Below are positions 46,584 through 57,201 of a stretch of 64,000 nt of DNA, one piece after another (position 1 is the stretch's first letter; every line of letters begins with the position of its first letter). The stretch is from NCBI GenBank assembly GCA_025506515.1, contig CM046454.1, positions 65,872,445-65,936,444 of the forward strand, written 5' to 3'. Both the position numbers and the translations under genes were made by a program. The notes below the pieces were generated by a model. It was not told the DNA's origin. It did not search any database and worked only from the letters and a program-made list of their open reading frames with translations. The DNA is from Flaveria trinervia (Eukaryota > Streptophyta > Magnoliopsida > Asterales > Asteraceae).

Positions 46584-48431
46584 TGTAAGGCCCCGTTTCC
46601 GGGACGCTTACAGCTGGGTTCTCATCGCACATAAAACTTATAATTACATTTGTATTTGATAAATCGCAGCGGAAAACTACAACAAACTTTCATTTCCATG
46701 TAAATGCTTTTGCAAACTAATACAACATTCATTACAAAAATAATTTGTTCGCATTACAATGCAAAAACATTAATCAAAAGAATGCCATCCCAAAAGAGCT
46801 GAGTAGTCGCCCGTGCCATCCTCAGCAAACATTACCTGCCAACTGGAAACACATCAAAGTCAGCGTTGCTGAGTGAGTTCTAGTTTTATAAATAAAACAT
46901 ACTTTACTTTCATATAAAACCGTTCGTTACTTTTACATGATCACACATCGTACGTACACATAGATAATATCATTATTATCTTCTTCATTCGTTCATTCGT
47001 TCTTTCATTACCTTAATTGCGCATCGAACATCATCCCAAACCAATACCATGTGCTACACCCCGGTTAGTCGTAGCTACCGGGCCGAAGTCAACGAATGAC
47101 AGCTAAACGTATGCCACAGTACTAGGAGTAACCATCAGTCTTAGCTACTGGGCCGAAATCAACGAATGACAGCTAAACGTATGCCACAGTACTAGGGGTG
47201 AGCGGTAGAGGTTCTACATTTAGGGTCAATCACCAAGAAGGACCCCGTATCCGATGTGTGCAAGACGTTTCATTCGTTCATTAGTACATGCATTCATTCA
47301 TCATGTTCCTCTTTCTTTATCTTTCACTTTACGTTACATAATACTTCGTTCATTCATCATAATAGGTAGAGCCACAGGAAAGATATTATACATCACATTA
47401 AGGAACATAAACATGCATCAACATCACATCATACAGGGCAACATCATACATACATAACATACAACATCATCCCCCTCATCATGCCCAACATGCTTCTAAG
47501 ACCTCGATCGTCAGCTTAAAAACTCTTATGGGAACCTTTACATCAACACTTACATCTACACTTTCCCCCGAAAGTCAGAAGTCAATCTACACCTTCCTCG
47601 GGTTCAACAGCCCTATTCGGGCGTATGGACACCCTTCAGTCGCATGGCCTCCATGCGACTGAACATCATACGATTGAACTAATACGGATGAACACCTATG
47701 CGAATGAACATCCAGTCGTGCGAATGGACCCTCAGTCGTATGACCCCATGCGACTGGCCCTCCAGTCGTGCGAATGAACCCCAATCGTGCGAATGGACCC
47801 CAATCGCACCCTAATCGGCCGTATGGCCTCCATTCGGCCTCCAGTCGGTCGCCTAACCCTAACTGATGCAGAATGCAGTTCAACCCGACTGCAGCCGAGG
47901 GTTTTCGGCCCCCAGACTCATCTAAACCCATTTTAAGCCTAAATCGACCATCCTAAACCTTAGGGATGCATACCATAACATCATTCAAGCACAACCAAGC
48001 AAGAAATCAAGTCACAATCGCGTCATACATATACATACACATACACAAACGGGTCAACTTACACACATACGAAAAACTCGATTTCAGATGTTTTCCAGCC
48101 CCAAATCGTTTGAAAACAAGTAAAAGAGGGGTCCTAGAACTCACCTAAACGAGCACAACGACAAGAGCTTGGATTCGGCTTGCTTCACGACGATTTTGGC
48201 GACCCGAACCAACCCGAACCAACACTTTTTCCTCCTTTTTCTCTTCTTTCTCTCTATTCTTCTCTTTGTGAGCTAAAATGTGAGTGTGGGGAGAGTGGGC
48301 TGCCCTCTCCCTACATATATCACCACATTTCCAACTTTTCTTCGTTGGCGAGTTTGGTCCCTCGACTTTTGGACTTTATTTTCTTTTTCTTTCTTCACCG
48401 GCTTCAAAATAATAAATATCCGGGTGTTACA
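46584..48431 (-). mobile_element. Solo LTR D' (chromovirus family)
   Basis: TGTAAGGCCCCGTTTCCGGG to CCGGGTGTTACA with a perfect GTATC target duplication at 46579-46583 and 48432-48436. 1848 bp. Contains a 70-bp-period duplication (47063-47198) and the GCGAATG/GTCGCATGG array (47618-47835). Confidence 0.92.
47063..47198. repeat. 70-bp tandem duplication in LTR D'
   Basis: Two copies of GTCGTAGCTACCGGGCCGAA.../GTCTTAGCTACTGGGCCGAA... with GACAGCTAAACGTATGCCAC in each. Sits at the same LTR position as the unrelated repeats in D and D''. Confidence 0.9.
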
Positions 48432-49317
48432 GTATCGTGTTAACTTTCCAAAAGTTTGTGGGTTTGAGTATTCTTGACGGGAGCCCAACAATCTTTCACA
48501 TTGGGTTAATAATATCATTGGTTTTTCATGACATAGTTTCATGTGGCTATTGTGTGTTTATCATTCTAGTTTTCCAAGAAGTTATATAATTTGATAACCT
48601 TGACAAGAGTCCAATTTACTTCTATGTTTCATGCGTATAAAATGATCTCACCATAGGTTTATGCATATTATCATTGTTGTGCTAAGCGGATTCGAAGTCT
48701 AAGTGATATCTTCCATTGATTGATTATCTTCATCTTTGTTTACTAACTTCAATTATTTTAGTTGTTAGCTAAATTAGTTAATCATAATATTCACAAATCA
48801 TCTTTCATCGTTTAAATAATGATAAAGACTTAATATCACGAGCTCTCATGTCCATAGATCGATACTTGGTTCTTACCAAAATCTATACTACTATTCTATA
48901 GGTACACTTGCCTATTGTGTGTGTAGTTAATCATAAGGTAAAAATCATTTTATAATTTTAAAGCTTAATTGTGTAGAACCTATATTTAAAATATATATCA
49001 AACACACATCACCCCTAAAATGGCCAATAAAGGCCTAGAAATATCAGGGCTTAGAGCTACCAAGGAAGCTCTAGAAAATCCTTGAACAATTCATGGAAAT
49101 ATCATGTAAAAATATGTAGATATTAACCATAGAAATATCTAGATATTAACTTGAAAATATCTTAGATATTAGGGATATAATAATTAGATGTAGTAGACTC
49201 ATCTGTAAACCACCCAAAAACACATACAAGTCCTAGGGTAAAGAACTTGTAAAACACTTTTGTATCAACCTTATAAGCAATACAAAGTTTATTATTACTC
49301 ACTTGCAAACGCTTCCA

Positions 49318-49451
49318 CATCATTATTTGAATTGTTACATCATTTGGGTCATAAAGACTAAACTTAGATCAAGTCTAAGTGTCGCATCATTACTTGAATT
49401 ATTATATCATTTGGGTCATAAAGACTAAACTTAGATCAAGTCTAAGTGTTG
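49318..49451. repeat. 67-bp tandem duplication near the A-LTR end
   Basis: Units 49318-49384 and 49385-49451, both with CATCATT.CTTGAATT (one base variable) and GACTAAACTTAGATCAAGTC. The 5' LTR of A has a single copy (about 19985-20050). Confidence 0.9.
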
Positions 49452-49481
49452 CATGAGAGTCGAATATATCACTCCATGACA

Positions 49482-50439
49482 TATGGCTTCGATATCTTCG
49501 ATCATCCACTAGTGTTCTTTGATTTGTCCATTTTTAAGCCTTCTAACTCCTAGATCTAGAACTTATCCTGATAGTCTTGAGATCAACTTATAGGATTTCA
49601 TCGTGGTGGTTGGTGCCAAACTACCAGTTAATCTACAGAAATTACAATGACACCATCATGAGGGTGTACAACAGAAAGGAGTAAAACCAAAACTTAAAGA
49701 AATCTTGAACCATCTACAAGGAGGCTATAATGGAGATATCATTTCTGAAGAAAATTGATGAAGATATTTTACAAGCAAGGAAATTTCAAAGTTCAAAATT
49801 TTAAAGATTGTAAGCATACAAAAATAGGGAAAGGTTGGCAGCATAGTTGTGGAAGCCCCAAAGGACAAGCCTTGGGGTTTAAACGCAAGATGCTAAAAAA
49901 ACGAATGATTTTTTTTAAGTGAGACAAAGTATAAAAATATTATTTTTAGGTATTTTAGACATGTATTAAGCTAGCTTATTTTAGGCTAGATTAGATGTTT
50001 TAAGTTGATTTCATACTTGTTTGGGTTAACTTGTATTACCGTCATTGTTTTCCCCTACCACCACCATCACCAACGCTATGCCACACAACATTCCAATTTC
50101 CAACATTTCACAATTCATCATGGGACAGGCGAGGCTGTCACGCGATACCATAGTTCCAACTCATTACTACCTTGCCATTTCATAACCATAGGCCTTACCA
50201 TTATCGAAGACTTCTCCCATTTCACAAACATTTCCTCTCTAGCAGAATTTCTTTTCTAGCTGTTCAATTTCGTATTTCATTTACAAAAAAAGAGACAAGG
50301 CATGATAAGATATCACATCAGCTCTTTCAATGAAACACCGCACCTGGTGATGTGATAGGGGCGTGATAGAGCCTTCCTTGAACAATACAACAGGCGTGGT
50401 GCAAAGTTATTGTTTTTTAATTTTATTTTATTTTATTTT
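49482..50439. other. Spacer after the retroelement nest
   Basis: No gene recognised. At about 50300-50400 are two related motifs, GGCATGATAAGATATCACATC and GGTGATGTGATAGGGGCGTG, that look like part of a small decayed DNA transposon or MITE. Confidence 0.35.
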
Positions 50440-50572
50440 TAATAGATAATATAAAAATAATGTTTAGCTAGCTGACAAATTGTAAATTGATTGTGATTGA
50501 TCATTGCCTAATTATAGGATCAATTTACAATTTGACAGCCAGCTAAACATTATTTCTATATATTATCTATTA
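50440..50572. mobile_element. Palindromic fold-back element (MITE-like hairpin)
   Basis: The arms TAATAGATAATAT..AATAATGTTTAGCT.GCTG.CAAATTGTAAATTGAT (left, in blocks) and their reverse complement (right) pair over about 55 bp with only a few mismatches around a short loop near 50495-50515. It is flanked by T/A-rich sequence with possible TTAA or TA duplications. A transcript would form one long stem, so small RNA production is possible. Confidence 0.7.
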
Positions 50573-51560
50573 ATTTTAATCACCACCCACAAAAATACAC
50601 CTTATCATTTTTCATTAATTAAACATCATATTCACATGAAAAGCACTCCATAGAGTGTAATAGCAGCCATGGTTTTATTATTAGTACTTCAAACAACTCA
50701 ATCAAACCAAACAAAATCTTCTATAAACCATTCTACAATTATCCAAAATCAATATACCATAGGGCAGGCACATCTAAACACCCCTTAAGAATTAGATGGT
50801 CACATAGGCCTTGTAATTCTTAATCTTTCAAGTGTAAACATTCATTCTAATATACAGAATAAAACTCGGAATATGTAAACATGTGATAATACATCTAAAG
50901 TCTATACTATTAATCACCTTCTTTCTATATCATAATTAACCAACCCCACCCCCCCCCCCCCCCCCCCCCCCAAAAAAAATAGATAATAATAATAAGACCA
51001 AAACAGTTCTTAGTAGGTAGGGGCACTCTTAAGTAGAGTTGGCAAAATGAGTGGGGGTTAGATAATGGGTCACTGGGTCAGGTTAGGCCAACCCACAAAT
51101 ACATTTCTCTTTTTTCTTATTACATCTAACATATAATTAGTGTTCTAAATATTATTAAAAACTACATAACTACAATAGTGATCTAATTTTTAAAATAAGG
51201 TTTAGGTGGTTGAATACAATTTGGAGCACTTTCAACTTTTCGACCCATTTCAATTTAACCTTTTTTGGTGTACCCATTTGACCCGTTAGAGGTAATGTAT
51301 ATAAACCAAAGCGTCACATTTACCCATATATGGATCAGAACTAACAAAATACACAGGCTTAATTTGATAAGCAATCATTGTCCAATACATTACATACATC
51401 CTTTGTAAGTTATAACTATCAATAAATAATCTAAAACATAAGTAAATAATAGTACTTTTCACACAAGTGACAAAATCATAAGCACTTGTTGATGCATCAG
51501 ATGCCACTATTATTAACTTAAATTGCTAGATTAAAGAAAAAGTAGTATTACCGTTGTCGA
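50573..51560. other. 3' flank of the NINJA-like gene, with poly-C tract
   Basis: Holds a run of 23 C at 50949-50971 followed by eight A, and otherwise AT-rich non-coding DNA. The 3' UTR of the minus-strand gene must lie in the right part. No other gene is seen. Confidence 0.5.
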
Positions 51561-53307
51561 TCAATTCTGAGCAGATGCAGCAGGGTTGCTATTAGAAAAT
51601 GATGGCATACCAGCAGGCCCGCCATTTAAATTGGGTTGTTCTTCACTTGCATGCTGAACAAATTCCTCTGGTGACATGTGGGACCCATGGCAAGCGCAAA
51701 CGATACGGATTTGGGTCCCGCTGTATCTATATGTAACACCTGATATTGTTTTCCCGTTTGGACCAGGGCCCGTTGTGGAAACCCATGGTAGATTTGGGGA
51801 GGACCCACTTCCTCCAAATTTCAGTTCTGCAGCTATACCGGGCCTTATAGCAGGGTGTTCAGGAAGAAGCCCTTCGGGCTTTGACTGGCCAATTACATTT
51901 ATACCCTTGGTGTCAAGTTCTGTAGGCATAGATGTTCCTTCTTCTTTGGCCTTCTTCCCGTCCTTTGCCCTCTCAAATGGCTTCGACGCATTCACAGGTA
52001 CTGCAGCTACATAATAATGTCATAAAAATGTAAAAAACATTAAAAAAAATTTGTTTTTTGATTATCTAGTAATGTGGAAAAATCATGAAGAAAAGGAAAA
52101 ACAGGGTAAGACAATAACAAATGAAAGCCACATGCATGCCAATAAGTATGCAGTATATGATTACAAGTTTCAATCTTTTAGCAATCCCCGTGGTTTATTA
52201 AGAATATTGTAATTAAATTTACCCTAATAGTTCCAACACAAAATTAATGACAGATCTTTCACTTCAGCCCTGCTTTAGTCATTGCAACTTTTTATACATT
52301 TTAGTCACTAAGAGATGACTTTATGTCCTGTTTGGGCCATTTACGCAGACTTCTAGTACTGCTCAGGTTATTACTAATATACCCTCTGATGACCAAAAGT
52401 ACACAAAAATAACCAACTTTTGATGACTCAAATGTACAAATAGATTGCTCAAATTGACCACTGGGCTGATACTATTCAAGAGTTAAAAAAGATAACCTTG
52501 GGTAATCTTTAATCCATCATTTTGCTTGTTCAAATTTGGGGTGCCCCTGCCAGTATAAGTATAATGTTGGAATGAATTAGAATTACCTGCAGATACAGTT
52601 GCCCCCTGGACCGTAGTGTAACCAAACATCAATGGCAAATTTGCAGGAATCACGGGTTGTTGACCTCCTGGAATAGAGTTTGACTCTTTGCCCGGAAACG
52701 AATAAGGCAAATTCATAGCATTTGCTGATTTACCCGAATATGGCACACCATGTGACACACCATGTCCTGCTTTAAATTCTTTTTCTGATGTAATTGTAAG
52801 TGCCTTTTGACTTTGCAAGTCAACACCAGTTGACTCAGAAACCCGAACTTCCTTAGATCCTTTTGACACATCATCAGCTTCAGAATCCGCCACATCTTCA
52901 TTTTCAGCGGTTGAACCGTCATCTGTGTTTATTGGGACATGTGGGGTCCGTGGTTTAATATGCAATGAAGCAAGATATGCGTCTCTCTCATGCCGTTTCT
53001 GATTATTCATTTCATCAAACATGTTTTTACGTTTGTTACCTCCTTCCACAATAGCAGGTCCCTTTGAAAGATCATAAAAGATATTTTCCTCTGGTTTTGA
53101 CTGATTAATTCTCTGAGAGATGACAGCTGGATCTTCTTTATGATTAGAACCATCCAGAAAGTTCTTAAAATCATCAATCAATTTGCTACCCCTATCAGCT
53201 TCCTCCACCCTCACCTCAGAACCAGTGGCGCTTTTACCCTTTAAGGCAGCAGATGGCCCGCCACATGGTAGGGATAATGTGAGATCAAGCCTATTACCAT
53301 TCTCCAT
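51561..53307 (-). CDS. NINJA: NINJA-family protein (JAZ-interacting co-repressor adaptor)
   Basis: Two coding exons: 53307-52497 and 52006-51561, joined by an intron with a GT (52496) and AG (52007) boundary that keeps phase; 418 residues, close to the usual family length. Start chosen at MENGNRLDLTLSLPCGG because the EAR motif LDLTLSL (residues 7-13) stands at the N-terminus in this family. Then IDDFKNFLDG (44-53), a basic NKRK (91-94) possible nuclear signal, DEGSTAEN-like DDGSTAENEDVADSE, and the conserved C-terminal domain from WVSTTG (345) through GVTYRYSGTQIRIVCACHGS and HMSPEEFVQHA. NINJA binds JAZ repressors through the C-terminal domain and recruits TOPLESS through the EAR motif, repressing jasmonate responses in the nucleus. 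AFP proteins share this architecture, but the C-terminal sequence is NINJA-like. No lesion seen. Confidence 0.92.
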
Positions 53308-53334
53308 GTGGTTTTTCAAGCGAGTATATGCCCA

Positions 53335-53370
<36 letters not shown>

Positions 53371-55015
53371 CTTACAAAGAATTTCTTGTCGGCCAAATTC
53401 CAAAGAACTCAACACTCTTTACACCATCATCTTCTTTCTGTTCGCCTACATAAATCTCAATAATTTCATCCCAAAAACACATGATGTTCATTTAAAGTGC
53501 ATATTTTTGTCATCGATAAAGTCGTTACTCATAAAACTACAAAAGAGTAACAATAAACAAAACAAAGAAAGTCGGTATAGATTAAAAACTTAGACAAAAG
53601 GCGATTATTTTACCCTCCAATCATAAATTTTTGATTTCCTTCTCATAATACTAAGCAAAACTCATCCCCTTATAAAACACACACTAACTTCTGCAATGAT
53701 TAGCAGGTGTTTGAGATTGCATATAAATATAAATTATGCTTATGCTTATGATCAAAAGAAAATAACCAGCTTAATGAAAACAACTTCTTTCATCATAAGG
53801 GTACACTTTTGAATCCACCAAGTATAATCAGCTTGAAACAAGAAATCTCAGTGTTTCTCAAAAGCAGCTATTTACCCTAGATTAAGAAGATAAGCGTAAG
53901 CAGTTTTTTCATCTAAACACTCGAAAGTGCTTACTTGCTTCTAAGAAGCACATAAGCAAATTAGCCAAAAAACACCAGGGGTGTCTCAACAAATTGATAC
54001 GGAATTATTAATTAGGCCTTTAAAGTTATTACACTAATGAATTTTGTTTTTATACTTTCTGTTATGCAAATTTTTCATCAAGTTTTGAAATTGATTTCTT
54101 GTTGTGTATCTTTCCAGATTCATAAGATATTCAATCTATCTAATCTCTTTTGTGACAACTCTAATCTTGAACAATTGTTTAGCAACTTTTATGTTGGAAT
54201 AGCTAATAAAATACTATGTACTCTTATGTATCAAAATTTTAGTGTATGAAAAATTTTAAAATACTTAACTATGAAGAAATCTAAACATTTATACATATTT
54301 ACTAATGTGTTTCAAAAAAGAATTAAGGTTAGCACTGCCTCCTTTAAAAATTTTCCAACAAATGATTAACAAAAAATACTAAATGGAAAGCCAAAAGTAA
54401 TTTTTGTATAGGTATATACTCAATTCGATTATGTTTCACAGAATAGTTTGTTTGAGTGTGTAAAAGTCTATTATAAAAGTTTGAGAACTTCCCTTACAAA
54501 AAAAATAAAAATACAACAAAAATGACTAATTAGTAATTCATTTGTACATTATGGTACTATTATACTTTTTTACAAATTTTCCAGATTTGAGGCCTTAGCA
54601 TGCAAATCCTAAGCTACTACAAACAATATTAAATCTTAGCAAACACACAAAATTACAAAGTTTCTGAAATCGAAAGCACCAATAATCCACTATTTAGTCG
54701 ATTGAAACCCTAAAACCAGTAATAACACTGATTGAAGTCTACGAGACATGAATATCTGCAAATTCCTTCAGATAATAAACGGATTAAACGGTAATCAAGC
54801 TTGGAGTAATCAGTAACTGATGAACTCATTACGTATACGATCTAAATAGGTGAAATTGACAGAAATTGAGCAATTAATAAAGGTTTTGATTCTACAACAT
54901 CAAAGAAACACTTAAGGTAGTGATTAAAATAAGAAATATGAAATTGAAATTACCTGAATTTCTTGGGGGATGAAACCCTAGGTGTGAAGGTTAGGTGCCA
55001 ATTGAGAGAAGAGTT
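53308..55015 (-). promoter_or_regulatory. 5' UTR exons and 5' UTR intron of the NINJA-like gene
   Basis: A likely leader exon ends at 54954 with TTCAG|GTAATT on the minus strand. A likely acceptor, TTTATGTAG|GCGAAC, lies at 53446, leaving about 138 nt of leader before the ATG. Between them is a T/A-rich intron of about 1.5 kb without coding signs. The transcription start, somewhere near 55000-55020, is a guess. Confidence 0.5.
53338..53369. repeat. (AT)n microsatellite in the NINJA leader
   Basis: About sixteen AT units, some 30 bp upstream of the start codon on the transcript. It would be variable in length and could affect leader structure. Confidence 0.9.
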
Positions 55016-57201
55016 GGTAAAGGCATAATTTTCTCAATAATATTTAGGGTGTTTCGTTCTTTTATTAAGCACGTGGTTATTAATTTATTATATTACTCTT
55101 AATTTACTTCTTTATTTTTTTATTTTTTTAACAGCCGACTATTACAACTTCTTTATTTTGAATGATTAACAAATATTTTAAATTGATCATCAAGGTAAAA
55201 CTATTGGCGAAAGATTACTTACGTCTGCGAATATAAACAGTACTGATGACTCAGTTCGTTTAATACATTAAGGAAAATTCACCATTAAAGATCCACTTTT
55301 ATAAAACATTTGACTCATTTAAAATATATTGTATCAATTAAGACTCGAATATATAACCTTTAATTTGAAAAGTCATTGGGAAATTTGCTCTCAAACTAAT
55401 GTATTGGTGACAACCATTATAGTACTTTTGATATTTTATTATTTTATAAGATAAAAGATATAATTATGTAATGATTACTAAGGAGCACTTATTCCAATTT
55501 CTCAACCAATTTTGACACAAATTCCATATCGAGTATGAGAATGAATTCCCAATTTTGACGTAAGTTCCCCATTGGTTAAAGACTTTTTGACTTTGTGTAA
55601 AACATCTAAGTTCAATCAAATAAAAGAAAATGTTTTAAATGGTAATTATGACGGCTTGTTGGTGTATTTGAACAGTGAGAAACAATTTGAAGAAAAGAAT
55701 CATTTTGTGACCAAAATATTGAAGAATATCAAAACTACAAGTTATTTTAGGGTAGAAAACATGTCCAATATGAGAAAGTTTGAAGTGGATTGATTGGTGT
55801 TTTTATGTTTTCATTTGTTTTGTCCTTAGGTGTATTCACATGTATGATAATGAATTTCAATTTTAAAGTTATTAGGTATGCCTTAAAACTTTGATTCATG
55901 GTAAATCTATCTTACTACATTATATCTTATGTTTGGTGTTGGAAAAATCGGTGCTAGGCGCCGATTAATCGACGAGGAATTGGGTATTGGAGGGCAACTT
56001 TGCCGATTTCATGTAATCGGAGTCAATAATCGGTAATTGGTCAACGGTAGTCAAAATCGGACCTAGGTGGTCTTAATCGGCCAAAAATCAGTGATTCCAG
56101 TGAAATTCCGATAGGGTTCCTGCGAGATTTCGGCTAGGATTCTGGCAGACTTTCAAAAAATCCGGCCAAAACTTGGAAATTCCGATCCGATTAATCCTTC
56201 TATATACATAAAAATGAACTTTGTTATTAAAATTACATATTAAAATGTGTGTATTTATATATAAAACTACTAACTATGTATGAAAATTCCGATCCGATTA
56301 ATCACTAGTCGCTACGATTAATCCGTAGTCCCTACCTCGCGGCCCGACTAGCGACTAGTGATTTTTACAACCTTGTTTATATTTCATTTCCAAAACCGCG
56401 ACATCCCATCTAAAAGAATAAAAGTGTCTAGTCTCACATTAGTGAAATTATACGGAGGAGTGAGGCGGAGAAAACAGGGGAGATGGGTGGTCGAGAGTCG
56501 AGTATTAAAGATGGGAATCTATGATTACGATTCAGCTGGTGTTGTGTGATGGTGGTTCACACTTCACAAGATGAAAATATATTTTATTTTATACATCTAA
56601 TCCAAACAACCAACCCTTTACCCTACTCCACATGAAATTATCTAGAAGATTGGCGCCAAAAAGAAGGAGATTTGACCATATCTTTATGATTTAGTATGAT
56701 ACCTTTTTTTTATTTTTATTATAGGTTTCATTTTTTAGGTATAACTTTTTTAATGGTTGTTACTTTTTAGTTATTCAAGATGATTATCTAAAAAGTGTTT
56801 GAACAACATCTCTCAAGAAAATTTTCAGGTGTCTCATTACTAGGTTATCTTAATTTTTTTATATGTTTTAAGCCAAGCCTTTGTAAAGTGAATTTTTTTT
56901 TTAATTATTACATATAAGAATCTTGGAACTCCGGTTCATTTTAAGTTCTTTGATTATCATTACTAATTTGAGTCAATTGATCGTTTTCGTTTGCATCATT
57001 CCTGGTAACAAGTTCTTCCCGGTTTAAAAAATTTACAAAACTAACACATGTATACATCTGCACTTCACTAGAAAACCGCTCATATAACGAATCATACATA
57101 ATCTAATTACAATCAAGTTACATGCCATTATATTTCCGTATAACCAAATGAATACAATTGAACACCTGAATACTTGATATCAAGTACATGATGCGTGAAT
57201 C
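55016..57201. other. Spacer between the NINJA-like and CAF2-like genes
   Basis: AT-rich. Contains the hAT-like repeat at 55935-56373 and a 73-codon plus-strand frame at 55572-55793 (VKDFLTLCKTSKFNQIKENV at its start) that I do not recognise. It has no neighbours or start context to support it, so I do not call it a gene. Confidence 0.45.
55935..56373. mobile_element. hAT-like non-autonomous element, related to the one in LTR G
   Basis: Ends GGTGTTGGAAAAATC and, as reverse complement, AAGGTTGTAAAAATC. Both the start (GTGCTAGGCGCC, compare GTCGCTAGGCGCTACC at 12739) and the CGATTAATC/CTAGTCG motifs recall the element at 12726-13322. The flanking 8 bp do not form a clear duplication. Confidence 0.5.

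Larger units (their letters stand above)
45550..49011 (+). mobile_element. Athila solo LTR in the second A LTR
   Basis: TGATATATGAATAATA to AACACACATCA, flanked by CACCT (45545-45549) and CCCCT (49012-49016), a 5-bp duplication with one change. Partner of the E1 LTR at 22037-23601 and inserted at the same base of LTR A. It carries the nested D-family LTR at 46584-48431; without that it is about 1.6 kb. No Athila internal sequence touches either end. Confidence 0.85.
45397..49481 (+). mobile_element. Second A-type LTR with Athila solo LTR inside
   Basis: First part 45397-45549 (starts CGTCATGACCC), second part 49012-49481 (ends CTCCATGACA). It is followed by TATGG..., not by a tRNA-Met primer site, so it does not start an internal region. 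The second part contains a 67-bp tandem duplication. It probably represents a solo LTR of the A family that carries a nested Athila LTR. Confidence 0.75.

Noticed and set aside
50949..50971. Poly-C run as a functional element
   Set aside because: A simple homopolymer of 23 C next to A8; most likely slippage, and its length may be a sequencing artefact.
51676..52014. Plus-strand frame of 112 codons opposite NINJA exon 2
   Set aside because: Antisense of the conserved NINJA C-terminal domain; no independent similarity.
55572..55793. 73-codon plus-strand frame between the NINJA and CAF2 genes
   Set aside because: Looks protein-like in composition but I recognise no family and see no supporting promoter, splice or conserved context; not enough to call a gene.
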